Positions 20,475 through 29,720 of a DNA stretch of 48,867 nt are shown piece after piece (position 1 is the stretch's first letter; every line of letters starts with the position of its first letter). A program made the translations under genes and the position numbers. The stretch is from Microcaldota archaeon (GTDB taxonomy: Archaea > Micrarchaeota > Micrarchaeia > Anstonellales > Bilamarchaeaceae): assembly GCA_030613375.1 (NCBI GenBank), contig JAUWMC010000003.1, positions 1 through 48,867 on the forward strand, in the 5' to 3' direction. The notes beneath the pieces were generated by a model. It was not told where the DNA came from. It searched no databases and was given only the letters and a program-made list of their open reading frames with translations.

Positions 20475-20840
20475 CTATCCTACCTTTAAGTAGCCCTTGT
20501 CTTGGAGCCATCTCTTCTCATTGGGGTGGTATCTCCAAACGACATCTCCTTTCTTATCTCCTTGGATTTCCCATGGCCGAATAGAAACTGCATCTCCTTC
20601 CCTAACCCAAATCCTTCTCTTGAGTTTTCCGGGAATTCTGCCCATTCTCTCTTTTCCATCGTTGCACATGACAGTCATGCGGCCTCCTCCCATAATTCCT
20701 GTTACTATTCCAAGCATTGCTCCATCACGCGGAAGTTTTACACGCATTATTGGCTGAACTGTTCCTGGTGCCGGCTTCCTCTTGGGTTTCTTTTTAATTC
20801 CCCTAAAGCCTGGTTTTTTCTTCTTTCTTCCTGCTGCCAT
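20475..20840 (-). CDS. Translation initiation factor aIF1A (true start likely internal Met MAAGRKKKKPGF)
   Basis: OB-fold S1-like IMGGGRMTVMCNDGKERMGRIPGKLKRRIWVREGD. Confidence 0.93.
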   Translation of the reverse strand: MAAGRKKKKPGFRGIKKKPKRKPAPGTVQPIMRVKLPRDGAMLGIVTGIMGGGRMTVMCNDGKERMGRIPGKLKRRIWVREGDAVSIRPWEIQGDKKGDVVWRYHPNEKRWLQDKGYLKVG

Positions 20841-21244
20841 TATTTCACCGCCGACCTGGCTCCGCAAGCTTCACAAACCAATACCTTGGATCTATGGCCT
20901 GTATCCTCTATATGAGTATCCGGCTTTCCACATTGCTCGCAAATCACGTACGTTTTAACGTACTCAGTAAACTTCTTGTTCAGAAGATCTCTGTTGAGCT
21001 TCCTGTGCAAAATAAGCCTGTCTCCTTCAGGAGTTGCAGGAACTGCAAATTCCTTTGAAAAGTATTTGAGTATGTGCTCAGGTGTTCTCCTTATTTTTTG
21101 GAGGATCTGGGAAAAATTGCGAATTATTGTTTTGTTTCCTTCTACAAAAACCTCAAGTGTGGGAATTTCGAAACGCTCTCCTGTACCTATGTCTTCAGGC
21201 AGCTCTTTGTGTGCTTTATCTAAAAGGTCATCATAATCCATCAA
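20840..21244 (-). CDS. Translation initiation factor aIF2 beta subunit
   Basis: RRTPEHILKYFSKEF core and C-terminal zinc ribbon CEQC...CEAC. Confidence 0.94.
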   Translation of the reverse strand: MMDYDDLLDKAHKELPEDIGTGERFEIPTLEVFVEGNKTIIRNFSQILQKIRRTPEHILKYFSKEFAVPATPEGDRLILHRKLNRDLLNKKFTEYVKTYVICEQCGKPDTHIEDTGHRSKVLVCEACGARSAVK

Positions 21245-21293
21245 TTCACCGTTTAATTTGAGATGTTATGGGTGAGGAAACTTTAAAAACTGA

Positions 21294-22559
21294 CTATTCA
21301 GTCCCCTCCTGCCAACTTGACAGGTATCTTATCTGTTCCTCTGTTAAAACATCAAATTTTACTCCCATTGCTTCAAGCTGTAATTTGGAGATTTCGATGT
21401 CTACCTCAGCCGGGAGATCAACTACCTTTGCTCCCAGTTTTCCCTTATTTTTCACTAGATACTCACATGCAAGTGCCTGGCCTGCAAAAGAAGTTGCCAT
21501 TACTTCAGAAGGGTGGCCTTCTGCTGCACTGAGGTTTACAAGTCTTCCTCCTGCACAGAGATACAATCTCTTTCCATTTAGAATAAATTCCTCCAGGAAA
21601 GGCCTCATCTCTCTTTCTGCAGATGCATTTTCTCGTAGGGAAGTAACATCAATTTCACAATCAAAATGACCAGAATTTGCCATGATTGCATCATTCTTCA
21701 TCATTTTCATGTGTTCCAATGAGATGACGTGCTTGTTTCCTGTAACTGTGATGAAGATATCTCCTAGTTTTGCAGCATCATTCATTTGCATTACTCTATG
21801 TCCATCGTAGAATGCCTGGAGGGCCCTAAATGGTTTAACTTCGGTTACAATTACATTTGCACCCATTGCTTTTGCCCTTAGCGCTACACCTTTTCCGCAA
21901 TCTCCATAACCTACTACAACCAGTGTTCTTCCTGCAAGGAGAACATTTGTTGCACGAAGAATCCCATCTAAAGTAGATTGGCCTGTTCCATAATAGTTGT
22001 CCAGAAGATGTTTGGTGTCATTGTCGTTTACTGCAACCACTGGATATTTTAGTGCATTATCTTTGGCCATTGCATCAAGCCGGATTATTCCTGTTGTTGT
22101 TTCTTCACAACCTCCAATCATGGAATCCAACAATTCAGGTTTTTCTGTGTGGATTAGCTTTAGGAGGTCTCCCCCATCATCGATTGTGATTTGTGGTTTT
22201 TGTTTCAATACTTCATTTAAGTATCTATAATAATCATCGGTTGTTTCTCCCTTGTATCCATAAACCGAAAATCCGTCTGCAACCAGGGCTGCAGCAACAT
22301 CATCCTGGGTAGAAAGAGGGTTGCATCCTGCAATTGTAACTTTTGCCCCTCCTGCCCTGAGTGTGTAAAGAAGGATTGCGGTCTCTTTAGTTACATGAAG
22401 TGCTAATCCTATTGTGATTCCCTCAAATGGTTTTTCCTTTTCAAACCTCTCTATAATTGACTTTAGGCTTGTCATATGATTTTTTGCCCACTCGATATTC
22501 TTTTTCCCCTGCTCTGCAAGGGACATGTCTTTAACTTCATAATTCTCTCCTGTATCCAT
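21294..22559 (-). CDS. ahcY: Adenosylhomocysteinase (S-inosyl/adenosylhomocysteine hydrolase)
   Basis: YGTGQSTLDGILRATNVLLAGRTLVVVGYGDCGKGVALRAKAMGANVIVTEV. Confidence 0.96.
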   Translation of the reverse strand: MDTGENYEVKDMSLAEQGKKNIEWAKNHMTSLKSIIERFEKEKPFEGITIGLALHVTKETAILLYTLRAGGAKVTIAGCNPLSTQDDVAAALVADGFSVYGYKGETTDDYYRYLNEVLKQKPQITIDDGGDLLKLIHTEKPELLDSMIGGCEETTTGIIRLDAMAKDNALKYPVVAVNDNDTKHLLDNYYGTGQSTLDGILRATNVLLAGRTLVVVGYGDCGKGVALRAKAMGANVIVTEVKPFRALQAFYDGHRVMQMNDAAKLGDIFITVTGNKHVISLEHMKMMKNDAIMANSGHFDCEIDVTSLRENASAEREMRPFLEEFILNGKRLYLCAGGRLVNLSAAEGHPSEVMATSFAGQALACEYLVKNKGKLGAKVVDLPAEVDIEISKLQLEAMGVKFDVLTEEQIRYLSSWQEGTE

Positions 22560-22635
22560 AGAAACACCAGAATTCGTATTGAGTATACTTCAAAATGATT
22601 ATATAGGCTTCTCCCCTGGATAGGCAAACATTTTA

Positions 22636-22675
22636 ATTATCAACTATTTGATAGTATTATCAAAAGGTTGATAAT
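22636..22675 (+). promoter_or_regulatory. Nested inverted-repeat operator (four TATCAAM half-sites) abutting MNT start codon
   Basis: ATTATCAAC(22636-22644)...GTTGATAAT(22667-22675) enclosing TTTGATA-GTAT-TATCAAA (22647-22664). Confidence 0.75.
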
Positions 22676-23203
22676 ATGGCGCACACCCTACTCTCCCGAA
22701 AAGGCAGTGGAAAGCTACTCTCAGTACTTATAAAATACCCAAAACGGAGATTCAGCATAAATGAACTTTCAAAGGAAGCAAATGTCCCGTTTGGAAGCGT
22801 GTGGAACATATTGCAGGAATGGGAGCGATTCAGGGTAATTAACATGGAAAAAATTGGCAACACTAAAGCAGTTTCCCTGGGCTCAGGGCCCCACCTGGAA
22901 ACTGCCAAAATGCTTCTGGAGCTGGAAAAGAGCCCGCAGAGAGCAAGCTTGGGAGCAATTGCAAAAGAATTGAAGAAGAGGGGGGTGGGGCGAGCCTTTC
23001 TCTTTGGAAGTGTTGCGCAGGGAAAAGAAAAACCGGTTAGTGATATTGACATTGCACTAATCTCCCCAAAAGGATTTGATTCTGCAAAAGAAGCAATTGA
23101 GCTGGAAGGCCTATTGGCAGTAAAGGTGATGTTTGTGGAATTCAGGAAAGAGAAGGAATTACTGGAATTCCTGAAAGGAAAAAAACATGAGGTATTGGTT
23201 TAG
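22676..23203 (+). CDS. Winged-helix + MNT nucleotidyltransferase fusion protein (antitoxin-type)
   Basis: N-terminal wHTH; AFLFGSVAQGKEKPVSDIDIALIS nucleotidyltransferase motif. Confidence 0.85.
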   Translation: MAHTLLSRKGSGKLLSVLIKYPKRRFSINELSKEANVPFGSVWNILQEWERFRVINMEKIGNTKAVSLGSGPHLETAKMLLELEKSPQRASLGAIAKELKKRGVGRAFLFGSVAQGKEKPVSDIDIALISPKGFDSAKEAIELEGLLAVKVMFVEFRKEKELLEFLKGKKHEVLV

Positions 23204-23578
23204 ATGGACATTCCGGAAAAAGCAATTGGGGAAGCCGAATCCTGGCTGGATGGTGCAGCCCATGCATTTGAAGCAGGGGATTCCAATGTGGCCTGTGCCA
23301 TGGCAATACACTCAATAATACGGGCAAATGATGCATTGTGCCTCAAATTTCTCAATAGAAAGGCCACCCGGCATGATGATGCGCACATAATGTTCAACCG
23401 AATCCTTAGCCAGGGGAAACTCCCTGCAGAAGAGAAGGAGCATGCGTTTGCTGTGGCCCGGGCAATGCAAAACAAAAGCGGGGCAGATTACGGCAAAATG
23501 GAATTCAGCCAGGGACAGGCAAAAAATACTGTAATTGATGCAGGGAAATTTTTGGAAATGGCAAAAAGCCATTTGTGA
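23204..23578 (+). CDS. HEPN domain protein (toxin-type)
   Basis: HEPN-like helical ORF starting immediately after MNT stop; RHDDAH matches R-x4-H. Confidence 0.8.
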   Translation: MDIPEKAIGEAESWLDGAAHAFEAGDSNVACAMAIHSIIRANDALCLKFLNRKATRHDDAHIMFNRILSQGKLPAEEKEHAFAVARAMQNKSGADYGKMEFSQGQAKNTVIDAGKFLEMAKSHL

Positions 23579-23580
23579 AA

Positions 23581-24303
23581 TTACTTCTTATACTGGAGAA
23601 GCTTGCCTTTTTTCCACATCATATTAAACATGTGAAGGAAAGCCTGTGCCATATCCTTGTTGGTTATCCTGATTATGGTGGGTTCTTCCCCAAACACCAG
23701 CACTGCATTGTCTCCACATGCTTCAAGGGTTACCGGACCCAGTCCTTCTTCAGTCAGTTTTACTTCTGTAAGCGGGATTTTTGAAGCACTCTTTCCATAT
23801 TGCTCATCTGAAGGGCCATACATGATTCGCATCTTTATTCCTTTTCTCCAGCGTTTTTCGCGGTGGTACTTGAGATAACTGCCAGCAAGAACATCCACAT
23901 TTTTGGAGGACTGGATTACGTTTATTGTTTTTCCGGATTCGACATCGCCCTCCATTATTGTCTTCAGGCCTTCCCCTCCATAGAGGATTGTGACTGGAGA
24001 CTGCTCAACATCCCTTTTGATTTGCTCAAGATCTTCAACCAGTTCTTCAGTTCTTTTTGCAACCCTCCCAAAAAATGCCTTGGGGGAAGTGGGAATGTAG
24101 TGCTTTCTTTTTCCCGTGTACCCAATCCCAGTCGCGCCTTTTTTTACAAGCTTTTCAAGTACATCCAATAGGTTTGCACGGTGGAGTGAAGTTTTGCGTT
24201 CCAGTGTTTTCAGGTTGGTGCCCCCTGTTTCAAGGAGGGCAAGGTAAACCTTTGCTTCATTTTGGGAGAACCCGAACTCCCTTAATTTGTTGCCTATGTC
24301 CAT
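23581..24303 (-). CDS. TrmB-family transcriptional regulator
   Basis: LREFGFSQNEAKVYLALLETGGTNLKTLERKTSLHRANLLDVLEKLVKKG. Confidence 0.85.
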   Translation of the reverse strand: MDIGNKLREFGFSQNEAKVYLALLETGGTNLKTLERKTSLHRANLLDVLEKLVKKGATGIGYTGKRKHYIPTSPKAFFGRVAKRTEELVEDLEQIKRDVEQSPVTILYGGEGLKTIMEGDVESGKTINVIQSSKNVDVLAGSYLKYHREKRWRKGIKMRIMYGPSDEQYGKSASKIPLTEVKLTEEGLGPVTLEACGDNAVLVFGEEPTIIRITNKDMAQAFLHMFNMMWKKGKLLQYKK

Positions 24304-24388
24304 ACCTTTAGTTAATAGAGAAAAGAATTAAAAAGTAGTAGTCTTTGCTACTAATCATCTATATTAAAGTGGATGATTGTAAACAATT

Positions 24389-24970
24389 ATGGGAGTAAGA
24401 GCAATTTGCACTAGAATGAAAGAAAAAAGGTTGGAGAAGAGAATCCAGAAGCGGGACAAATTATGGGGGCAGGCAAAAGATAAACTTGAAAAGAGGTGGC
24501 TCTCAAATCATCGAAGACCACCCACTTCTCAGTTAAATCTGGGTTTAGATCTGCCACACAGAATACAGCTGGAAGAACTTTTCGAAGGATATAAACCTGA
24601 TTGCTGCCCCTACTCTGTCCCACGGAGTATAAAGGACATTGTGGAGAAGGAAGTGGTCCATGGATATTCATATACAAAATCCGGCATGCACGGATGGTTA
24701 ATCAAATATCTGTGGGGACTTGGAATACCGATTTGGCTGGGGAGTTTGCTTGTACCTGGATTTCTAATGGCTAGCAAATCCGTTAGCGGACTGATAGCCG
24801 CGCCCATTATGGGAGTTAGCTGGCTAGCAACTAGTTACATATTGCTGCAAATTGACAATAAAATAGAAAAGAACGCGATAAAGGCATTCAGTTCTTGGTT
24901 CTCCAACGCTGATTCCAACAATTCTTTTATATCCTCGCATCCAAAGGATAGCCATGAGCATTCTCATTAA
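24389..24970 (+). CDS. Membrane protein, unknown function
   Basis: ORF with hydrophobic pair of helices and basic N-terminus. Confidence 0.6.
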   Translation: MGVRAICTRMKEKRLEKRIQKRDKLWGQAKDKLEKRWLSNHRRPPTSQLNLGLDLPHRIQLEELFEGYKPDCCPYSVPRSIKDIVEKEVVHGYSYTKSGMHGWLIKYLWGLGIPIWLGSLLVPGFLMASKSVSGLIAAPIMGVSWLATSYILLQIDNKIEKNAIKAFSSWFSNADSNNSFISSHPKDSHEHSH

Positions 24971-26243
24971 GGGAGCAAGAATCATTACGCAGAACGCAAA
25001 CCGGGAGATGCTAAAGGGAGACATACTTATTGAGGGAAACAAGATTGCAGCAATAGGCAAAGAGCTTCCTAAGGAAGAAGTGGAAGAAGTGCTGGAGGGA
25101 AAGGGAAAACTGGTATTTCCTGGATTGGTTAATACGCATACGCATGTTGCGATGGGATTGTTGCGTGGATATGGAGAAGGCTTGCCTTTGCACAGATGGT
25201 TAGAGGAGAAAATCTGGCCTGCGGAAAAAAAGATGACTTCTGAGGATGTTTACTGGGGAACAATGTTGGGAACAATTGAGATGATTAAAAGCGGAACCAC
25301 CTGCTTCAATGAGATGTATATGTTCGGGATAAAACACATGGCAGATGCAGTTATTGAAACCGGGATGCGCGCTGTGCTTGGGAAAGGAGTTTATGATACT
25401 CCTAAAGGGAGGGATAAGGAAAGCGAGATGAAGGAGCTTAAGCATAAAGTGGAGGAAGTAAATGGAATGAATTCCAGAGTACAGGTTGCGGTTGCTGCGC
25501 ATTCTGTGTATACTTGCTCTGAGGAGCTCCTGAAGGATGCTAAGGCTTTTGCAAATGAAGAAGGGTTACAGTTTCATATGCACGTAAGCGAAACCCGGGA
25601 AGAAGTATTCAATTTGCTTAAGGAGAAAAAGATGCGGCCGGTAGAGTATTTGGATTCAATTGGGCTTGTGGATGAAAAATCTGTGTTTGCACATCTTGGG
25701 TGGGTAACCAAAAGAGAAATTTCGCTTGTTGGAAAGGCTGGGGCTACTGTTGCCAACTGCCCTGTAAGTAATCTGAAGCTGGCTACTGGGGGAATATGCC
25801 CGGTTGCCGAGTTCTTTGATGCTGGGGCGAATGTTACGCTTGCTACGGACGGGGCTGCGAGCAACAATTCTTTGGACATGTTTGAGACTATGAAGTTTTC
25901 ACATTTGCTGCAAACTCACAAATACTGGGACCCACAGAAAGTGGATATGGACAGGCTCTGGGATGCTGCTACAATTAATGGGGCAAAGGGAATGGGGATT
26001 AATGCAGGAAGCATAGAAAAAGGAAAGCTTGCGGATTTTGTTTTTGTGGATGCGAAAGCCGTAAACCTTGCACCTTTGCACAGTGACTGGCGCTCGATTA
26101 TTTATTCTATTAATCCGGGGAACGTAACGGATGTAATAGTAGATGGAAAATTTGTTTTGAAAGAGGGAAAGATTACACTTGTGGATGAAGAGAAAGTACT
26201 TGAAAAGGCCACGGAAGTGGCACATGATTTGGTGAATAGATAA
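24954..26243 (+). CDS. mtaD: 5'-methylthioadenosine/S-adenosylhomocysteine deaminase (amidohydrolase)
   Basis: FPGLVNTHTHVAMGLLRGYGEGLPLHRWLEEKIWP; TDGAASNNSLDMFETMK. Confidence 0.92.
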   Translation: MSILIKGARIITQNANREMLKGDILIEGNKIAAIGKELPKEEVEEVLEGKGKLVFPGLVNTHTHVAMGLLRGYGEGLPLHRWLEEKIWPAEKKMTSEDVYWGTMLGTIEMIKSGTTCFNEMYMFGIKHMADAVIETGMRAVLGKGVYDTPKGRDKESEMKELKHKVEEVNGMNSRVQVAVAAHSVYTCSEELLKDAKAFANEEGLQFHMHVSETREEVFNLLKEKKMRPVEYLDSIGLVDEKSVFAHLGWVTKREISLVGKAGATVANCPVSNLKLATGGICPVAEFFDAGANVTLATDGAASNNSLDMFETMKFSHLLQTHKYWDPQKVDMDRLWDAATINGAKGMGINAGSIEKGKLADFVFVDAKAVNLAPLHSDWRSIIYSINPGNVTDVIVDGKFVLKEGKITLVDEEKVLEKATEVAHDLVNR

Positions 26244-26887
26244 TGCACGAACACGTAACCTGGGAAATGATTGAGAGGTGGGTTTCTACTAAGAGGGAGG
26301 GAGAGCACCACGCGGAAAAACTCGGGGATTTGATTATTGAAGTGGATAATGGTTTGATTGGGCTGAAGCAGCCCAAAACCGGTTTGCTTCAGATTATAAA
26401 TCCTAAAGATTTCGGGATTGAAAAGCTTAGTGAGGATGCAGAACTGATTGCACACAAGAAGGATGAAGGACATTATCTTGTTTATGTATTGAATCCGGAT
26501 TCGGATAAGCTTGTGCTGCTCGAAATTATTTTGGAGAAGGCTGCATTTGGAGTTTATTCCAAGGATTTTGAGCTTGGGGAGAAGCTTTCAAAAAAGAACT
26601 ATATGGTTATTGATTCTGAAACTCTTGTGATTTGCACACACAAGGTAATTTTTGTGGTGCGTGGAGGAACGCATATTGGAATTACTTTAGATGCTGCGGG
26701 AGTAAAGGGAATAAAGAATCCTGTTTTTGGGATTGGGAAAAGTGAGAAACATGTATGGCTTGCAGTTATGGAAAAGGGTGCGGAGGAAGCTGTTCTTGTT
26801 TGTTTAACTGATTCTGATTTGGGGTATGCTGTAAGAAGAAAAGAGAATAACGAATTGAAGAATAAGGAATTGATGGAAGAGGATTAG
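26243..26887 (+). CDS. Hypothetical protein translationally coupled to the deaminase
   Basis: TAATG overlap with upstream stop; no recognised family. Confidence 0.6.
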   Translation: MHEHVTWEMIERWVSTKREGEHHAEKLGDLIIEVDNGLIGLKQPKTGLLQIINPKDFGIEKLSEDAELIAHKKDEGHYLVYVLNPDSDKLVLLEIILEKAAFGVYSKDFELGEKLSKKNYMVIDSETLVICTHKVIFVVRGGTHIGITLDAAGVKGIKNPVFGIGKSEKHVWLAVMEKGAEEAVLVCLTDSDLGYAVRRKENNELKNKELMEED

Positions 26888-27398
26888 GCCCTTCTTATTG
26901 GCCTTTTAGAGATTAGTTTTTGGTTTGGTTTTTTAGGTGGGTTCCTTAGGCACCTTGGAGCGAATGAGGTTTTCTTGGGAGCTTTCTGTTTTTCCAGTTG
27001 CTCTATCCTCTGCTCTAGTTTTTTGGTTTCTGAGCAGGAATGGACTGCTGCTCCTGCTGCAGCAAGAGTTAGAATCATTGCGCCTAGTACTGCATACCTG
27101 ATGGGAATCCAGAAAAAGAATTTTGTGTTTCTTTCAATTTCCATGGGGAGCTGATCCTTCTGGTGCTTAAGGTGGTGCTGAAGCACCGGGCGTGCATTCC
27201 CGTTCTGTGAAAGGGGGAGGATTCATCTGGATAAAAAGATCTGAAAAGTCCGAGCAGCTGCTTTTGCTGCCTTGCTAGTTTGTTGATTTTTATCTTTTCT
27301 TCTGGAACAGGAGGTGGAGTAGACGGCAGCATTCCCACAAACGGGGCTGGCTTTGGAGTTCCCAGTGGATGAGTTAGTTCAGAATCATCAGTGCCCAT
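26884..27398 (-). pseudogene. Single-TM protein split between two frames (27084-27398 and 26884-27186); apparent frameshift near the C5 tract
   Basis: N-terminal frame is sensible up to LLGLFRSFYPDESSP; other frame continues LSQNGNARPVLQHHLKHQKDQLPMEIERNTKFFFWIPIRYAVLGAMILTLAAAG. Confidence 0.5.
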
Positions 27399-27485
27399 TG
27401 GTCTAAATTAGTGATTATAAGGGTTTAAAAGTGTTATAGAAAAATAAAAAGAAAATAAAAAAAGGAAATAAGAAAGGAGTTAGAA

Positions 27486-27818
27486 TTATCCGAATAGGTT
27501 TGCGAGGCCTTCAGCTGCCTGTTCTTCCTTCTTTTCTTCGGAAACTTCTTCTTCCTCTTCCTTTGCCTCAGCTGCTGGTGCTCCGCCTGCTGCGGGTGCC
27601 GCTGCTGGTGCTGCTGCAGCTGTTGCAACATTCTTGAGGAGATCTTCGAAGTCTACTCCCTTCACTGCTTCAGAAAGAACCTTTGCTTTAGCGTCATCTG
27701 CTTCTGCTCCGGCGGCTTTCATAACAGCTAATATTCCTTCCTGGGAAACATCTTTCCCAGCGCCATGCAAAAGAAGCACGGCATGCAAATATGGATCTAC
27801 TTTCGCCATTTTCATCAC
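27486..27818 (-). CDS. Ribosomal stalk protein P1 (archaeal L12)
   Basis: YLHAVLLLHGAGKDVSQEGILAVMKAAG; Ala hinge; acidic tail ending GLANLFG. Confidence 0.93.
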   Translation of the reverse strand: MMKMAKVDPYLHAVLLLHGAGKDVSQEGILAVMKAAGAEADDAKAKVLSEAVKGVDFEDLLKNVATAAAAPAAAPAAGGAPAAEAKEEEEEVSEEKKEEQAAEGLANLFG

Positions 27819-29083
27819 TCTTTTTTGGCTTCGGATTTCTCTTCAGCCTTTTTTTCTTTCTTTTCCTCAGCAGAAGCATCTGAAGATTTCTCTTTCTTTT
27901 CCTTTGGCTTTGGTTTTGCCTTGGGCTTCTTTTCCGCCTTTGGTTCCTCCTCCATCTTTTCAGGTTTCGGCTCCTCCTTGGGTTTCTCCTTAGGTTTCTC
28001 CTTAGGTTTTTCCTTCTTGGGGGCTTCTTCCTTCTTTTCAGGCTTTGGTTCTTCCTTAGGTTTTTCTTCAGCTTTAGGTTTTTCCTTAGCTTCGGGTTTG
28101 GGCTCTTCGGCTTTTGGTTCTTCAGCCTTCTTTTCAGGTTTCAGTTCCTCTTTAGGTTCTTCTTCCTTTTCTTCAGGCTTTGGTTCCTTGGGATTCTGAG
28201 CCTCTTCTGCACCAAGTGCAGACTCCGGTACTTTATCAGACAGAGCCATTCCAGTCCTGAGGGACTGGGTAAGAAGCTGCTCTATCGCTTGTGGAGAGTA
28301 AATGTCCCCGTTTATCGCAGTGTTCACTCCCTGGGTAAATGCCTGGGTGAGCAAGAACGTAATGTTCTGCTCGGTAGGCACATCCGCATTCACTGAAATG
28401 TTGAATGCGGCCTGCAGAGAGTCTGTGAACTCAGGTACAAGGGTCTCCGCGGAGATGTTCAGCAAATCAGGCGTATAGATATATTCTCCATCATATGCAA
28501 GGAGAACATCTACATTTACCTTGAACGGCTTGAAACCTAAAGTTCCAAGGGCCTTTGCCTTGTCTGGAGTAATCTCCTCTCCGGCTTTAACTACGGTTGA
28601 GTCCTTTACGACCGAAATCTTTGGGCCACGAATTTGTACTTTAATTCCTGCTGATTTCAATTCTGAAAGCGCGGGCCCGGGCGGAAGCTCGGTTTCCCCT
28701 GCAGGAACTATAATATCTATAGGCGCAATCTGCCCAGACTTTGCAATAACGTCCATGGTGTTCTCCCTGAAGAACTTGTTCAGTTCGTATGGAGAAAGTT
28801 CCGTAAGCACTACTGCTGCAGGCTGCTCAAAGAGGTCAATAAGCTCCTTGGGCTTTCCTGCACCTTCAAGTGCTCGGGTCATTACTGCAGACTTTGCAAC
28901 CTTGATTTTTGTTCCCTTTTCCCTGAGCTTCTTCCTTACGTTCTGGAGAAGTCTGTCCGGAAGATTTCTCAAATCAATGATTACCATGTTCTTAGATGCT
29001 GAGAACTCCTTTGTGAATTCCACTACTTGAGCCTTCTTTCTTGCGATTTCCGGCCTATCTTTCTTTTCTTCCATAGTTCCCAC
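27815..29083 (-). CDS. Ribosomal stalk protein P0 (L10) with KPE-repeat C-terminal extension
   Basis: L10 core NMVIIDLRNLPDRLLQNVRKKLREKGTKIKVAKSAVM followed by about 120 aa of K/E/P/A repeats. Confidence 0.93.
   Translation of the reverse strand: MGTMEEKKDRPEIARKKAQVVEFTKEFSASKNMVIIDLRNLPDRLLQNVRKKLREKGTKIKVAKSAVMTRALEGAGKPKELIDLFEQPAAVVLTELSPYELNKFFRENTMDVIAKSGQIAPIDIIVPAGETELPPGPALSELKSAGIKVQIRGPKISVVKDSTVVKAGEEITPDKAKALGTLGFKPFKVNVDVLLAYDGEYIYTPDLLNISAETLVPEFTDSLQAAFNISVNADVPTEQNITFLLTQAFTQGVNTAINGDIYSPQAIEQLLTQSLRTGMALSDKVPESALGAEEAQNPKEPKPEEKEEEPKEELKPEKKAEEPKAEEPKPEAKEKPKAEEKPKEEPKPEKKEEAPKKEKPKEKPKEKPKEEPKPEKMEEEPKAEKKPKAKPKPKEKKEKSSDASAEEKKEKKAEEKSEAKKE
27830..28200 (-). repeat. Imperfect KPE/EEPKPEKK-type coding repeats inside the P0 gene
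   Basis: Recurring (tcc)ttaggttt(ctcc)-like units on plus strand encode EKPKEKPKEEPKPEK. Confidence 0.8.
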
Positions 29084-29084
29084 C

Positions 29085-29720
29085 TCACATCACCTGGACC
29101 GCCTTGCCCATTGTGAGCTTTACATAAGCGGACTTTATGCTTGACGCACCAGTCTTATTCTTTATTGCATCATACACCGCTTCGACGTTTTCTACAAGCT
29201 TACTGGACTCCATTGCTTCAGAGCCAACCAGTGCCTGCGCAACCGGCATATACTTCCCTTTTGAAGTAAGGCGGATTGAACGTTTTGCAGCGTTGATTGC
29301 GTTTGCAGGATTTCCAACTATTGGTTTGGGCATCTTTCCCCTTACCGCTAGGAACTGACCAAAGTTCTTTGCAATTTGACCAAGAAGGTTAGGCTGAGTA
29401 AGGAATACAGATTCCTGCACAAGTATCTTGAGCTTGGGCTGGTCCTTCTTATATTCCAAAAACTGATCCACTGAAAGAACTGAGTCCGCACCTGCTTTTT
29501 TTGAGGCGGTTCCGACTTCACCATCAGCGATTACTACCACCTTGGGTTCCTTGTCCCCCTTTCCATTTGGAAGGGCAACATCGAGGTTCAGCCTGTTTTC
29601 CGGCTTCGAGAAATCAATACCCCTAAAGTTGAATATAATTTCAACTGACTGGGTAAATTTCCTGCTTCCTTTTTCCTTTAGCATCTCTTCGATGCCTGCA
29701 ACTAATTTCTTTTTATCCAT
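29085..29720 (-). CDS. Ribosomal protein L1
   Basis: L1 core: VVVIADGEVG, RGKMPKPIVGNPANAINAAKRSIRLTSKGK. Confidence 0.93.
   Translation of the reverse strand: MDKKKLVAGIEEMLKEKGSRKFTQSVEIIFNFRGIDFSKPENRLNLDVALPNGKGDKEPKVVVIADGEVGTASKKAGADSVLSVDQFLEYKKDQPKLKILVQESVFLTQPNLLGQIAKNFGQFLAVRGKMPKPIVGNPANAINAAKRSIRLTSKGKYMPVAQALVGSEAMESSKLVENVEAVYDAIKNKTGASSIKSAYVKLTMGKAVQVM

Noticed and set aside
27434-27631. Gln/Lys-rich ORF MLQQLQQHQQRHPQQ
   Set aside because: Out-of-frame reading of the P1 Ala/Glu-rich hinge
27765-28199. ORF on + strand encoding Phe/Ser/Gly-rich protein (FSSGFGSSLGFSLGF...)
   Set aside because: Antisense shadow of the KPE repeats in the P0 gene
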